Shown one piece after another: positions 52,386 to 62,021 of a stretch of DNA of 64,000 nt (position 1 is its first letter; every line of letters begins with the position of its first letter). The translations under genes were made by a program, and so were the position numbers. This DNA is from Kaistella faecalis (lineage in GTDB: Bacteria; Bacteroidota; Bacteroidia; Flavobacteriales; Weeksellaceae), in the NCBI RefSeq assembly GCF_019195395.1, contig NZ_CP078067.1, positions 124,001-188,000 of the forward strand, read 5' to 3'. The notes under the pieces are model-generated. The model did no database searches and had not been told where the DNA came from. It saw nothing but the letters and a program-made list of their open reading frames with translations.

Positions 52386-53915
52386 ATGTCAAAGAAAGCC
52401 ATTTTAGCCATTCTCGACGGGTGGGGAATAGGAACCAACCCTGAAGTTTCAGCAATTGCTCAGGCAAATACCCCGTTTATCGATTCCTGTTATAATAATT
52501 TTCCCAATACAACCCTGGAAGCAAGCGGAATTGCCGTAGGATTGCCTTTCGGGCAGATGGGCAACTCTGAAGTAGGTCACATGAATTTAGGGGCGGGACG
52601 GGTTGTATATCAGAATCTTGTCAAACTCAATATGGCGGTGGAAAATGCTACTTTAGGGAGAGAAAATGTGATTACACAGGCTTTTGAATATGCAAGGCTT
52701 AATAAAAAAAATGTGCATTTTATTGGCTTAGTATCTGATGGAGGCGTACATTCTCATATCAACCACCTCAAAGGATTGCTGACTGCAGCGCACGAATATG
52801 GTTTGAATGATAACGTGTATGTGCATGCATTTACCGATGGCCGCGATTGTGATCCACATTCCGGAAAAGCATTTATAGCAGAACTTTTGGATCACATGTC
52901 TTTAACCACTGGTAAATTAGCTTCCGTTATCGGAAGATATTATGCAATGGACCGTGACAAGCGTTGGGAAAGGGTGAAATTAGCGTACGACCTAATGGTA
53001 AGAGGCATTGGCGAACCTACCCGCGATATTCTCGGAACGCTGGACAATTGTTATAAAGATGGAATCACAGACGAATTTCTCCGGCCCATTGTTTGCCTGA
53101 AAGACAGCAATTTACCGATGACAAAAATTGAAAGTGATGACGTAGTTTTCTGTTTCAATTTCAGAACAGACCGTGGAAGAGAGATTACTGAAGTTCTTTC
53201 ACAAAACGATATTCCTGAGTTTGGGATGAATCATCTGAATCTGTATTATGTTACCATGACCAATTATGATAAAGACTACCAAAATATAAAAGTGGTTTTT
53301 GATGAAAAAGTTTTGGAGGAAACCATGGGTGAAATCCTTGAGCGCAACGGAAAAACGCAAATCCGTGTTGCAGAAACAGAAAAATATCCACATGTTACTT
53401 TTTTCTTTTCGGGAGGACGGGAAGCCGAGTTTATAGGAGAACGAAGATTGCTTTGCCCGAGTCCGAAAGATGTTCCGACTTATGATTTCAAACCGGAAAT
53501 GTCGGCATACGATATTACCGAAAAAATTCTGCCGGAAATCGAAAACGAAACTGCAGATTTTATCTGCCTGAATTTCGCAAATACTGATATGGTAGGACAT
53601 ACCGGAGTATTTTCTGCAGCCGTAAAAGCTGCCGAAACGGTAGATGCATGCATCCAGAAAGTCGCAACAACTGCTTATGAGCACGGCTATGCAGTTTTTA
53701 TTCTTGCTGATCACGGAAATTCTGATGTAATGAAAAACCCGGACGGAAGTCCGAACACACAACATTCAACTAATCTGGTTCCACTGATTGTAATGGATAA
53801 AGACCGTACATGGAATTTAAAACCGGGTAAATTGGGTGATGTTGCTCCTTCAATTTTAACAGTAATGGGAGTGCCAGTTCCTGAGATTATGACCGGCGAA
53901 GTACTGGTAAGTTAG
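52386..53915 (+). CDS. gpmI: 2,3-bisphosphoglycerate-independent phosphoglycerate mutase
   Basis: The 509-residue cytosolic enzyme interconverts 3- and 2-phosphoglycerate in glycolysis with two manganese ions. Metal and phosphoserine residues sit in LDGWGIG (10-16) and GQMGNSEVGHMNLGAGRV (Ser61 is the nucleophile). GRDCDPHSGKAFI, GRYYAMDRDKRWERV and the C-terminal FILADHGNSDVMKN with NTQHSTNLVPLIV complete the set. Length is standard. Confidence 0.96.
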   Translation: MSKKAILAILDGWGIGTNPEVSAIAQANTPFIDSCYNNFPNTTLEASGIAVGLPFGQMGNSEVGHMNLGAGRVVYQNLVKLNMAVENATLGRENVITQAFEYARLNKKNVHFIGLVSDGGVHSHINHLKGLLTAAHEYGLNDNVYVHAFTDGRDCDPHSGKAFIAELLDHMSLTTGKLASVIGRYYAMDRDKRWERVKLAYDLMVRGIGEPTRDILGTLDNCYKDGITDEFLRPIVCLKDSNLPMTKIESDDVVFCFNFRTDRGREITEVLSQNDIPEFGMNHLNLYYVTMTNYDKDYQNIKVVFDEKVLEETMGEILERNGKTQIRVAETEKYPHVTFFFSGGREAEFIGERRLLCPSPKDVPTYDFKPEMSAYDITEKILPEIENETADFICLNFANTDMVGHTGVFSAAVKAAETVDACIQKVATTAYEHGYAVFILADHGNSDVMKNPDGSPNTQHSTNLVPLIVMDKDRTWNLKPGKLGDVAPSILTVMGVPVPEIMTGEVLVS

Positions 53916-53996
53916 TTTCAAATAAATTAATATATTTATAGGCGATTAATTTTTAGTTTTTCAAAAAAGCTATGCATGAAATACTAAAATTTAATA

Positions 53997-54004
53997 TATA
54001 TTTG
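53997..54004 (+). promoter_or_regulatory. -7 box (TATATTTG) of the desaturase gene
   Basis: Full match to TAnnTTTG, 22 bases before the ATG. Confidence 0.45.
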
Positions 54005-54026
54005 TCCCTTCTAAAAAGTAAAAGTA

Positions 54027-55004
54027 ATGTACAATAAATTAGTGAGAATTGAAGTCATGCGGAATTTAGGTAAAGAAGTTGATGACTTTATTTCCTCCTA
54101 TTTAACGCCTGTAGAAAAAATTTGGCAACCTACAGATTTCCTTCCTGACCCTTCAGCGGACAGTTTTAAGCATGATGTAGAAGAACTCCAGACTTACGCC
54201 CAGGAAATGGGTTACGATCTGTTTATCACCCTAATCGGCGACTGTATTACAGAAGAGGCTTTACCAAGTTACGAATCCTGGATCATGGGAATCGACGGCG
54301 TAGAGCAGGAAAACAGATCTGGCTGGTCACAGTGGGTCAGAAGCTGGACTGCCGAAGAAAACCGTCACGGCGATTTGCTCAACAAATATCTTTATCTCTG
54401 TGGTCGCGTAAATATGCGCGAAGTGGAAATTACCACCCAGTATTTAATTCAGGACGGATTCGATATCGGAACTTCTATGGATCCCTACCGAAATTTTGTT
54501 TATACCAGTTTTCAGGAAACAGCGACAAATATTTCTCACCGTAGAGTAGGTTCTCTTGCAAAACAAACAGGCAATACCAAATTATCCAGAATGTGTGGGG
54601 TGATCGCTGCTGATGAAGCGCGACATGCAAAAGCCTACAAACAGTTCGTCACAAGAATATTCGAACTCGACCCATCCGAAATGATGCTTGCTTTTGAAGA
54701 TATGATGCGTAAAAAAATCGTAATGCCTGCTCACTTGATGCGTGAATCCGGTCAGAAAGCCGGTGAGCTTTGGGGCCATTTTTCCGATGCTGCACAACGC
54801 GCAATGGTTTATACCGGTCAGGATTACATCAACATTCTGAGCGACCTTCTTGTAGACTGGAAAATTGAACATATTACCGGGCTCAATGAAAAAGCTGAAA
54901 AAGCTCAGGAATATTTAATGAAACTACCAGGCAGACTTCAGAGAATTACCGACCGAATTGCAACTCCTGATTTAGAATACCAGTTTAAATGGGTAAAATC
55001 ATAA
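54027..55004 (+). CDS. Soluble acyl-ACP desaturase (di-iron, ferritin-like)
   Basis: The 325-residue enzyme introduces a double bond in fatty acyl chains on acyl carrier protein. Both di-iron EXXH-type motifs are present: WTAEENRHGDLL (about 109-120) and ADEARHAKAYKQF (about 195-207), with GDCITEEALPSYESW supplying a further ligand. It is usually part of membrane lipid tailoring. It stands alone with its own promoter and a strong terminator. Confidence 0.92.
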   Translation: MYNKLVRIEVMRNLGKEVDDFISSYLTPVEKIWQPTDFLPDPSADSFKHDVEELQTYAQEMGYDLFITLIGDCITEEALPSYESWIMGIDGVEQENRSGWSQWVRSWTAEENRHGDLLNKYLYLCGRVNMREVEITTQYLIQDGFDIGTSMDPYRNFVYTSFQETATNISHRRVGSLAKQTGNTKLSRMCGVIAADEARHAKAYKQFVTRIFELDPSEMMLAFEDMMRKKIVMPAHLMRESGQKAGELWGHFSDAAQRAMVYTGQDYINILSDLLVDWKIEHITGLNEKAEKAQEYLMKLPGRLQRITDRIATPDLEYQFKWVKS

Positions 55005-55027
55005 TACAACATAATAATTAATTTAGG

Positions 55028-55053
55028 AGAGCGGTTGTTTTTTCAACCGCTCT
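55028..55053 (+). terminator. Terminator of the desaturase gene
   Basis: A perfect 10-bp stem (AGAGCGGTTG with CAACCGCTCT, T6 loop) followed by a T-rich tract. Confidence 0.9.
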
Positions 55054-55063
55054 TTTATTTTAT

Positions 55064-55071
55064 TATCTTTG
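55064..55071 (+). promoter_or_regulatory. -7 box (TATCTTTG) of the HAD phosphatase-map-methyltransferase unit
   Basis: Full match to TAnnTTTG, 31 bases before the ATG and directly after the desaturase terminator. Confidence 0.5.
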
Positions 55072-55102
55072 CACATCTGAAATTTTAGAATAATTTAGAA
55101 TA

Positions 55103-55534
55103 ATGAAAAGCAATAAAAAACTGGCCATTGATTTCGACGGAACTGTAGTTGAAGACGCATATCCCGGAATTGGCAAACCCAAAACTTTTGCATTTGAAAC
55201 GCTTAAAAAACTTCAGTCCGAAGGATACAGATTAATTTTGTGGACTTACAGACACGGGAAAACTTTAGATGAAGCTGTAGAATTCTGCAAAAAAAATGGT
55301 GTTGAATTTTATGCCGTTAATTCAAGTTTTGAAGGTGAAATTTTTGATCATTCACAAGCTTCGCGAAAAATTGATGCCGATTTATTTATCGATGACAGAA
55401 ACCTTGGCGGATTTCCGGGTTGGGGCGAAATCTATAACATCATCAATGAAAGAATCGAATTCCGTGTTGAAGGCTCAGAAGTTTTAGCCTATTCTAAAAT
55501 GAAAAAAGACAAGAAAAAAGGACTTTTCTGGTAA
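55103..55534 (+). CDS. BT0820-like HAD family phosphatase
   Basis: The 143-residue protein has HAD motif I LAIDFDGTVVED (about 7-18, nucleophile Asp10), motif II ILWTYRHG, and motif IV FIDDRNLGG (about 95-103). It lacks a large cap domain and resembles the BT0820-type phosphatases of Bacteroidota. The substrate is unknown. It starts a three-gene unit with map (12-base gap). Confidence 0.85.
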   Translation: MKSNKKLAIDFDGTVVEDAYPGIGKPKTFAFETLKKLQSEGYRLILWTYRHGKTLDEAVEFCKKNGVEFYAVNSSFEGEIFDHSQASRKIDADLFIDDRNLGGFPGWGEIYNIINERIEFRVEGSEVLAYSKMKKDKKKGLFW

Positions 55535-55546
55535 AAGTTATTTCCT

Positions 55547-56356
55547 ATGATTATATTAAAGACACTCGACGAGCTGAGGCTGATGCGCGAAAGTGCACAA
55601 CTCGTTTCCAAAACTTTAGGAATGCTTGCCAAAGAAATAAAACCCGGCGCTACAACCAACCATTTGGATAAACTTGGTGGCGAATTCATCCGGGATCATG
55701 GTGGCGAACCTGCATTTTTAGGAATGTACGGTTTCCCAAAAAACCTTTGTATTTCGCCTAATGCAGAAGTAGTACACGGCATTCCGAACGACAAACCTTT
55801 GGTAGAAGGCGACATCCTTTCAGTAGATTGTGGTGTGTATATGAATGGTTTTTATGGTGACCATGCCTATTCATTCGAGGTGGGCGAAGTAGCTCCAGAG
55901 ACCAAAAAACTGCTAAAGGTTACCAAAGAATCTTTATACAAAGGCATTGCACAGTGCGTCCGCGGAAAAAGAGTAGGAGATATATCCAATGCCATTCAGG
56001 AACATTGTGAAAAACACGGTTATGGTGTTGTGCGCGAATTGGTTGGGCACGGTTTGGGTAGAAAAATGCACGAAGATCCGCAAGTTCCCAATTACGGTAG
56101 AAAAGGCAGCGGAAAAGTTCTGAAGGACGGAATCGTGCTTGCCATCGAACCGATGGTTAATTTAGGAACTGAGAAAGTAAAATTTCATGATGACGGCTGG
56201 ACAGTGACTTCACTCGATAATTCACCTTCAGCACATTACGAACACGATGTTTGTATTATTAATGGCAAACCTGTATTGCTTTCAACTTTCAGCTACATTT
56301 ATGAAGCTTTAGGAATTGTAAGTGACGAAGAAAAACCATTTACGCTGGATTTTTAA
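55547..56356 (+). CDS. map: Type I methionine aminopeptidase
   Basis: The 269-residue metalloenzyme removes N-terminal methionine from new proteins. The five metal ligands are visible: SVDCGVYMNGFYGDHA (two Asp), ELVGHGLGRKMHEDP (His), LAIEPMV (Glu) and HYEHDV (Glu). Its stop overlaps the next start (TAATG), so it is coupled to the methyltransferase. Confidence 0.95.
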   Translation: MIILKTLDELRLMRESAQLVSKTLGMLAKEIKPGATTNHLDKLGGEFIRDHGGEPAFLGMYGFPKNLCISPNAEVVHGIPNDKPLVEGDILSVDCGVYMNGFYGDHAYSFEVGEVAPETKKLLKVTKESLYKGIAQCVRGKRVGDISNAIQEHCEKHGYGVVRELVGHGLGRKMHEDPQVPNYGRKGSGKVLKDGIVLAIEPMVNLGTEKVKFHDDGWTVTSLDNSPSAHYEHDVCIINGKPVLLSTFSYIYEALGIVSDEEKPFTLDF

Positions 56357-57123
56357 TGAAAAAAATCGCCAATTTCCTTCTAAACAAAATCCCAAGACCA
56401 ATGCTTATTAACTTAAGCATTTTTCTTCGCCCGTTGATTTATCAGCTGTTTAAAGGCAACAAATTCACCGATCCTATCGATGGGAAATCTTACCGTAAAT
56501 TTTTGCCTTACGGATACGGAAAACAGCGTGAAAATGCACTTTCTCCCGGAACTTTAAGTTTGGAAAGACACCGCCAAATGTGGCTCTATCTGAAAAATGA
56601 AACCGATTTTTTTACTAAAAACTATAAAGTCCTTCACATCGCACCGGAACAGGAATTTCTGAGGAAGTTCAAAAAAATGAAAAATCTGGAGTATACGTCG
56701 GCCGATTTATTTTCACCGATTGTCGATGTAAAGGCTGATATTTTGAACCTTCCGTTTGAAGACGAAAGCTACGATGTGATCTTCTGCAATCACGTTCTGG
56801 AGCATATTGAAGACGATGCAAAGGCGATGAGCGAACTTTATCGCGTGATGAAAAAAGGCGGCTGGGGAATTTTTCAGGTGCCGATGAAGAATTCTTTAGA
56901 AAAAACCTACGAAGATTTCAGTATTAAAGATCCTAAAGAAAGACAGAAACATTTCGGGCAGTACGACCACGTTCGCTGGTACGGAATGGATTACTTTGAA
57001 AGACTAAAAAGTGTTGGTTTTCATACCGATATCAATTTTTATTCAAGAAAATTTTCCGATGAAGACCGAAAAAAATTTGGTCTTATTGAAAATGAAATTC
57101 TTCCGGTGGTTTTCAAAAAATAA
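56356..57123 (+). CDS. Class I SAM-dependent methyltransferase
   Basis: The 255-residue protein has a divergent motif I (VLHIAPEQEFLRKFKK, about 92-107). Motif II/III follow as YTSADLFSPIVDVKADILNLPFEDESYDVIFCNHVLEHIEDD, the HVLEHI pattern of class I methyltransferases. Hydrophobic N-terminal residues (INLSIFLRPLIYQLF) suggest a membrane-near location. The methyl acceptor is unknown. Translational overlap with map (TAATG) makes joint expression likely. Confidence 0.88.
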   Translation: MKKIANFLLNKIPRPMLINLSIFLRPLIYQLFKGNKFTDPIDGKSYRKFLPYGYGKQRENALSPGTLSLERHRQMWLYLKNETDFFTKNYKVLHIAPEQEFLRKFKKMKNLEYTSADLFSPIVDVKADILNLPFEDESYDVIFCNHVLEHIEDDAKAMSELYRVMKKGGWGIFQVPMKNSLEKTYEDFSIKDPKERQKHFGQYDHVRWYGMDYFERLKSVGFHTDINFYSRKFSDEDRKKFGLIENEILPVVFKK

Positions 57124-57128
57124 TCAAA

Positions 57129-57806
57129 TTATTCTTTAATAATCTTAAAAGTTTTATCATTATTTAATTTGATAAAATAAGTTCCGGTTTCGAAATTTCG
57201 CATATCAATATCCAAGGTTTTGGCATTCTCCTTTTTTAATTCATAAACTAATTTTCCTGACACGTCAAATAATTGGACAGAATTTATTCCCACTGAATTT
57301 TGGACAGTCAAAATCGTGGTTACCGGATTTGGAGCAATTGCATATTGGGATAATTTATTTTCTGTAGTTGCAAGATTGGTGGATATAAAATGGATTTCTT
57401 CAAATATCGCATTGTGAATAACTAATGTTTTTTCATTGCCAGTATTTCCAATGTAATAATGATAACTATGCCCAATCTCGAAAAAAGCGCATAAAGAGGC
57501 AAAAAATTGATTTACTTCTCCATTATCACCCCAATAATCTGCTAATGTGCAAGCTTTACTATTTACCGTAAACACATCCTGTACACTAAACGATAAATTA
57601 GCTGAGACGGTATTGAAAAAAGACAAATTGAGTTGTGGATCAGTCACTGAAAAATTGGTAACCTGTTGATAGGGCATGGAAGGTGGAAACTGATCCGGTT
57701 GAACTTCGCTTACCATTTTTGTAATTTTCCAATTTGTATGAAGTAAATCGGAATTCTGAGCGGAGAAAAAATTCGCGATAAATAGAAAAAATAGAAATTG
57801 TTTCAT
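57129..57806 (-). CDS. Type IX secretion cargo protein with type A sorting domain
   Basis: The 225-residue protein has a signal peptide ending in NFFSAQ, a unique beta-rich middle domain and a C-terminal T9SS type A domain (about 150-225): YAIAPNPVTTILTV, VQLFDVSGKLVYEL, IDMRNFETGTYFIKL and the terminal FKIIKE. The last domain sends it through the type IX system, in agreement with porQ here. The middle domain is not recognised. It is convergent with the methyltransferase gene, 5 bases apart. Confidence 0.88.
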   Translation of the reverse strand: MKQFLFFLFIANFFSAQNSDLLHTNWKITKMVSEVQPDQFPPSMPYQQVTNFSVTDPQLNLSFFNTVSANLSFSVQDVFTVNSKACTLADYWGDNGEVNQFFASLCAFFEIGHSYHYYIGNTGNEKTLVIHNAIFEEIHFISTNLATTENKLSQYAIAPNPVTTILTVQNSVGINSVQLFDVSGKLVYELKKENAKTLDIDMRNFETGTYFIKLNNDKTFKIIKE

Positions 57807-57893
57807 AATTTTCTTTCAAAGATAGTTTTTCTGACATTTACTGCAAAGCGATAAAAATCCTTTTGTAACTTTAATGGTCAAACAATGTTTCAC

Positions 57894-57901
57894 TATCTTT
57901 G
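57894..57901 (+). promoter_or_regulatory. -7 box (TATCTTTG) of era
   Basis: Full match to TAnnTTTG, 56 bases before the ATG at 57958. It lies downstream of the longer candidate start at 57874 and argues against it. Confidence 0.5.
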
Positions 57902-57957
57902 CAGGGATTCACAAATTATGCGGATCAATATTATTTAATTATTCAAAAAAAGAAATA

Positions 57958-58833
57958 ATGCACAAGGCAGGATTCGTAAATATCGTTGGGAAACCCAATG
58001 TCGGGAAATCGACACTTCTTAATAAACTGATGGGCGAAAAGCTCGCGATCGTTACCCAGAAAGCACAAACGACAAGACACAGAATTTTCGGGATGTACAA
58101 CGAAGAAGATTTACAGATTGTATTTTCGGATACGCCGGGAGTTTTGGATCCGAAGTACGGTTTACAGGAAAAAATGATGGATTTTGTGAAGGATTCTCTT
58201 CAGGATGCCGATGTTTTCTTGTTTATTGTTGATATTTTAGATAAAACTGAACCCTTCGAATTTTTGGTAGAAAAACTTAATAAAATTCCGGTGCCGGTTC
58301 TTATTCTTATTAATAAAATCGACGAATCTAATCAGGAAGATCTTGAAAAGGCGATGGAGTTGTGGCATGAAAGGATTCCAAAAGCGGAAATTCTTCCGAT
58401 CTCTGCGCTTAAAGGTTTCAATACCGAAGTTATTTTACCAAAACTGAAATCTTTACTTCCGGAAAATCCGCCTTATTACGACAAGGATCTTTACACCGAT
58501 AAACCTGAAAGATTCTTCGTAAACGAAGCGATCCGCGAAAAAATCCTTTTGAATTACGATAAAGAAATCCCTTATTCGGTGGAGGTTGTAACTGAAATGT
58601 TTAAAGAAAAAGAGGGAATTATCTTCATCGATTCAATCATTTACGTTGAAAGAGATACGCAAAAAGGAATCATCATTGGTCACAAAGGTGAAGCCATTAA
58701 AAAAGTGGGCACCGAAGCGCGTATTGATCTTGAAAAATTCTTCGCCAAAAAAATTCATCTGAATCTATTCGTAAAAGTTAAAAAAGACTGGCGAAAAAAT
58801 GAGAGGGATTTAAAAAATTTCGGTTACCGCTAA
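57958..58833 (+). CDS. era: GTPase Era
   Basis: The ATG at 57958 gives the family N-terminus HKAGFVNIVGKPNVGKSTLLN; an upstream extension to 57874 would place the start ahead of the promoter. The 291-residue GTPase has G1 GKPNVGKS, G2 TTRHRI, G3 DTPG, G4 NKID and G5 SAL. It is followed by the KH domain with GIIIGHKGEAIKKVGTEARIDLEKFF. It assists 16S rRNA maturation and 30S assembly. Confidence 0.95.
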   Translation: MHKAGFVNIVGKPNVGKSTLLNKLMGEKLAIVTQKAQTTRHRIFGMYNEEDLQIVFSDTPGVLDPKYGLQEKMMDFVKDSLQDADVFLFIVDILDKTEPFEFLVEKLNKIPVPVLILINKIDESNQEDLEKAMELWHERIPKAEILPISALKGFNTEVILPKLKSLLPENPPYYDKDLYTDKPERFFVNEAIREKILLNYDKEIPYSVEVVTEMFKEKEGIIFIDSIIYVERDTQKGIIIGHKGEAIKKVGTEARIDLEKFFAKKIHLNLFVKVKKDWRKNERDLKNFGYR

Positions 58834-58850
58834 AGAAAACCTAGCGTTAA

Positions 58851-58881
58851 TTGCGTTTTACAAAGGATTTTACTATTTTTG
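58851..58881 (+). promoter_or_regulatory. Promoter of the DoxX gene (TTG-N20-TATTTTTG)
   Basis: -33 TTG (58851-58853) and -7 TATTTTTG (58874-58881) separated by 20 bases, a full match to the Bacteroidota consensus, 14 bases before the ATG at 58896. Confidence 0.65.
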
Positions 58882-58895
58882 GTAAAAATTGATTC

Positions 58896-59324
58896 ATGAA
58901 TTATTTTACTTCAACGAAAAGTAATCCTCTGATTATTGATATTGTTCTTCTTGTTACTAGAATTTTTGTAGGTTTTGCAATGTTATCACACGGATATCCC
59001 AAACTGCAGGATTTATTGTCGGGTGAAGAAATTCAGTTTTTCAGCTTTCTTGGATTAAGCGACAAAACTTCGTTGATTTTGGCGGTTTTTGCTGAATTTG
59101 TGTGTTCAATTTTTATTATTCTGGGTCTTTTTACCAGATTCGCAGTATTTTTTCTTATCATTACCATGGCAGTTGCCGGGCTTATTGTACACAGCGGCGA
59201 TCCTTTCCAGAAAAGAGAAGCTAGTCTGCTTTATCTTTCGGTTTATTTAATGCTTTTCGCTTTCGGCCCCGGCAAATATTCTGTCGATGCGATGATTGGC
59301 AGGAAAAGGGAGCCCGGCTGGTAA
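58896..59324 (+). CDS. DoxX family membrane protein
   Basis: The 142-residue protein has four helices in the DoxX/DoxD layout: VLLVTRIFVGFAMLSHGYPKLQDLL (about 18-42, with the conserved HGYPKL), TSLILAVFAEFVCSIFIILGLFTRFAVFFLIITMAVAGLIVH and LLYLSVYLMLFAFGPGKYS. It is a small integral membrane protein with a possible role in redox or sulfur metabolism; the function of the family is not settled. Confidence 0.88.
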   Translation: MNYFTSTKSNPLIIDIVLLVTRIFVGFAMLSHGYPKLQDLLSGEEIQFFSFLGLSDKTSLILAVFAEFVCSIFIILGLFTRFAVFFLIITMAVAGLIVHSGDPFQKREASLLYLSVYLMLFAFGPGKYSVDAMIGRKREPGW

Positions 59325-59342
59325 CATCATAAAAAAATCAGT

Positions 59343-59374
59343 AAATGCATTGACGCAAGTTTGTGCATTTTTTT
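59343..59374 (+). terminator. Terminator of the DoxX gene
   Basis: A 7-bp stem AAATGCA/TGCATTT, 14-base loop and a T-rich tail, 18 bases past the stop. Confidence 0.55.
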
Positions 59375-59394
59375 ATAAAACAAACCTAATATTT

Positions 59395-61797
59395 ATGAAA
59401 ATTAAACTAACATTTGTTGCGCTTCTTTATGCAGGATTTGCCTTCGCGCAGGAAAGTATTACGTATCAGCAGCCTTCTGCGGAAATTCTTCAGCTGGCAG
59501 ATTTCCAGAGAGCACCAGGTGTAATGATGGACAGCAAGAAAGAATGGCTCATCTTTTCTTACCGTCCTACTTACAAATCTCTGGATGATCTTAACCAGGA
59601 AGAAATGCGTCTTGCAGGTTTACGGGTGAATCCGTTAACCAACATTTCGAGTACAATTACTTATGCTAATAATCTAAAAGTTAGAAAGTTAAAAGATAAA
59701 AACGAAATTCAGGTTAAAGGACTTCCGGCTAATGCTAAAATTGCCTACACCAGTTTTTCACCAGACGAAAAGAAACTGGCTTTTACCAACACCACAGCGA
59801 AAGGAGTGGAACTTTGGATCCTTGACCTCGCAACAGCCACCGCAAAAAAACTTACCGGTGATCATCTTAATGCCAACTTAGGAATGCCTTATGTTTGGAT
59901 GAAAGATTCGGAAACTCTTTTGGTAAAACAGATTCCGGCCAGCAGAAGTGCACTGATCGATGATAAAAAAATGATACCTTCCGGACCTACTGTCTCAAAT
60001 GCTGACGGAAAAGTTTCACAAAACAGAACTTATCAGGATTTGCTAAAAAATCCACAGGATGAAGCTAATTTCGACACGCTTGCAAAAGCAGAATTGGTAA
60101 AAGTATCTCTTAATGGAAATCTGACTCCATTCAAAGCTGAAGCGCTTTACTCAGGAATGAGTTTTTCGCCGGACGGAAATTATCTTATGCTTACAACGAT
60201 ACAGCGACCATATTCCTATATTGTTCCGCTGAGCCGTTTCCCAATGATTTCTACCGTGTACGATAAGGACGGTAATTCTGTAAAAACCGTAAATGAAATT
60301 CCGCTTACGGAGATTATGCCGAAAGGTTTCTCTTCGGTTAGACCCGGAAAAAGAAATATGAGCTGGCGAGATGATCAGCCTTCAACCTTGGTTTATGCTG
60401 AGGCATTGGATGGGGGCGATCAGTCTAAAAATGTAGAAAACAGAGACGAAATTTTCCTTTGGGAAGCACCTTTCAGCAATGCACCGAAATCTTTCTTCAA
60501 AACAAAGCAGCGTTTCAGTGGTATTGATTGGTCGAATGGTGATTTTGCGATTGTTTCAGACAGCTGGTACGATACAAGAAATACAAAATCTTATCTCATC
60601 AATCTGAAAAATAACGCTTCGAAAATTATTGATGACCGCAATTATCAGGACGTTTACAGCGATCCGGGTAACTTTAATACCACCAAAAATCAGTACGGAA
60701 GAACAGTTATTGATACGAAAAATAACAAAGCGTATCTTGTCGGTGAAGGATTTACGAAAGAAGGTCAGTTTCCGTTTATTGATGAAGTTGATTTGAATTC
60801 TTCTGGAAAAAAGAGAATTTATACCTCGAAACTGAAAAATTCCAAGGAAAACATCATTGACATTCTGGATGCCAAAACCGGAAATCTTCTTGTAGTAGAG
60901 CAGTCATCGAATCAATATCCGAATTATTCGATCAGAAACATTAAAAACGGAAAAGGAACTGCAGTAACTCATTTTGAAAATCCTTTTGAAAGCATTAAAA
61001 ATGTTTATAAAGAAGTTATCAAATACAAAAGAAATGATGGAGTAGAACTCACGGGAACGCTTTATCTTCCGGCAAATTTCGACAGAAAAAACCCGAAAGA
61101 AAAATTACCGCTGTTAATCTGGGCTTATCCTACAGAATATAAAGACAAAAACACTGCTGGACAAAACACCCAGAACCCGAATGATTTTACGTTCCCAAGC
61201 TACGGATCGTTTATTTATTGGGTGAACAAAGGTTACGCAGTTCTGGATGATGCAGCTTTCCCGATAATCGGTGAAGGAAAAGCAGAACCGAATGATACAT
61301 TTATGCCTCAGTTGGTTGCAAACGGAAAAGCAGCAATTGATGCCGTAGATAAATTAGGATATATCGACAGATCCAAAGTTGCGGTTGGCGGACATTCTTA
61401 CGGAGCTTTTATGACTGCGAACCTGTTGACGCATTCTAAAGATTACGCCTGTGGAATCGCAAGAAGCGGCGCTTATAACAGAACACTGACGCCGTTTGGA
61501 TTCCAGTCTGAGCAAAGAAATTACTGGGATGTACCGGAGGTTTACAACACAATGTCGCCATTTATGAATGCTGACAAGATGAAAACTCCAATGTTGCTTA
61601 TTCACGGTGAAGCCGATAATAATCCAGGAACATTCACACTTCAGACCGAAAGATATTTCCAGGCACTGAAAAACCTGGGAGCGCCTGTAAGAATGGTTCT
61701 TTTACCGAAAGAATCTCACGGTTATGCAGCTAAAGAAAGTATTCTGCACGTTTTATGGGAACAGGATCAGTTCCTTGAAAAATGTCTGAAAAACTAA
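59395..61797 (+). CDS. S9 family (prolyl oligopeptidase-like) peptidase
   Basis: The ATG at 59395 starts a signal peptide (KIKLTFVALLYAGFAFAQ); a longer frame back to 59296 overlaps doxX and is rejected. The 800-residue secreted protein has a propeller half (about 40-530, with AYTSFSPDEKKLAFTN) and a C-terminal alpha/beta hydrolase. Catalytic Ser lies in GGHSYGAFMTA, Asp in IHGEADNN and His in KESHGYAAKE. It resembles the S9D glutamyl-endopeptidase-like group, though specificity is uncertain. It likely degrades peptides in the periplasm. Confidence 0.88.
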   Translation: MKIKLTFVALLYAGFAFAQESITYQQPSAEILQLADFQRAPGVMMDSKKEWLIFSYRPTYKSLDDLNQEEMRLAGLRVNPLTNISSTITYANNLKVRKLKDKNEIQVKGLPANAKIAYTSFSPDEKKLAFTNTTAKGVELWILDLATATAKKLTGDHLNANLGMPYVWMKDSETLLVKQIPASRSALIDDKKMIPSGPTVSNADGKVSQNRTYQDLLKNPQDEANFDTLAKAELVKVSLNGNLTPFKAEALYSGMSFSPDGNYLMLTTIQRPYSYIVPLSRFPMISTVYDKDGNSVKTVNEIPLTEIMPKGFSSVRPGKRNMSWRDDQPSTLVYAEALDGGDQSKNVENRDEIFLWEAPFSNAPKSFFKTKQRFSGIDWSNGDFAIVSDSWYDTRNTKSYLINLKNNASKIIDDRNYQDVYSDPGNFNTTKNQYGRTVIDTKNNKAYLVGEGFTKEGQFPFIDEVDLNSSGKKRIYTSKLKNSKENIIDILDAKTGNLLVVEQSSNQYPNYSIRNIKNGKGTAVTHFENPFESIKNVYKEVIKYKRNDGVELTGTLYLPANFDRKNPKEKLPLLIWAYPTEYKDKNTAGQNTQNPNDFTFPSYGSFIYWVNKGYAVLDDAAFPIIGEGKAEPNDTFMPQLVANGKAAIDAVDKLGYIDRSKVAVGGHSYGAFMTANLLTHSKDYACGIARSGAYNRTLTPFGFQSEQRNYWDVPEVYNTMSPFMNADKMKTPMLLIHGEADNNPGTFTLQTERYFQALKNLGAPVRMVLLPKESHGYAAKESILHVLWEQDQFLEKCLKN

Positions 61798-61806
61798 TAA
61801 CTAAAG

Positions 61807-61834
61807 TCTCCCGGTAAGCGGGAGATTTTTTTTT
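61807..61834 (+). terminator. Terminator of the S9 peptidase gene
   Basis: Stem TCTCCCG/CGGGAGA with a 5-base loop and a T9 run. Confidence 0.85.
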
Positions 61835-62021
61835 ACTACAAATGCTATAGCAGCAGGTTACAGAAGGAAAATGATTGCAGAAGCGTAGGAACTTACTTAG
61901 TTCTGCAGAAACAAATCCAATTTAACATAATATAAATTATAGGAGTTTTATATTTTTAGAAATTATACCTTAATCTAAATATTATTATCTTTACAAAGCT
62001 AATCAGCAAATACAATCTATC

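Noticed and set aside
53199-53765. 188-codon open frame antisense to gpmI
   Set aside because: Lies wholly inside gpmI, a fully conserved gene, and its translation has no recognisable domain.
57874-57957. Longer start for era at 57874
   Set aside because: It lies upstream of a TATCTTTG box, and Era proteins begin with the segment just before the P-loop, which fits the ATG at 57958.
59296-59394. Longer start for the S9 peptidase overlapping doxX
   Set aside because: The extension overlaps doxX and its terminator; the ATG at 59395 begins a clean signal peptide.
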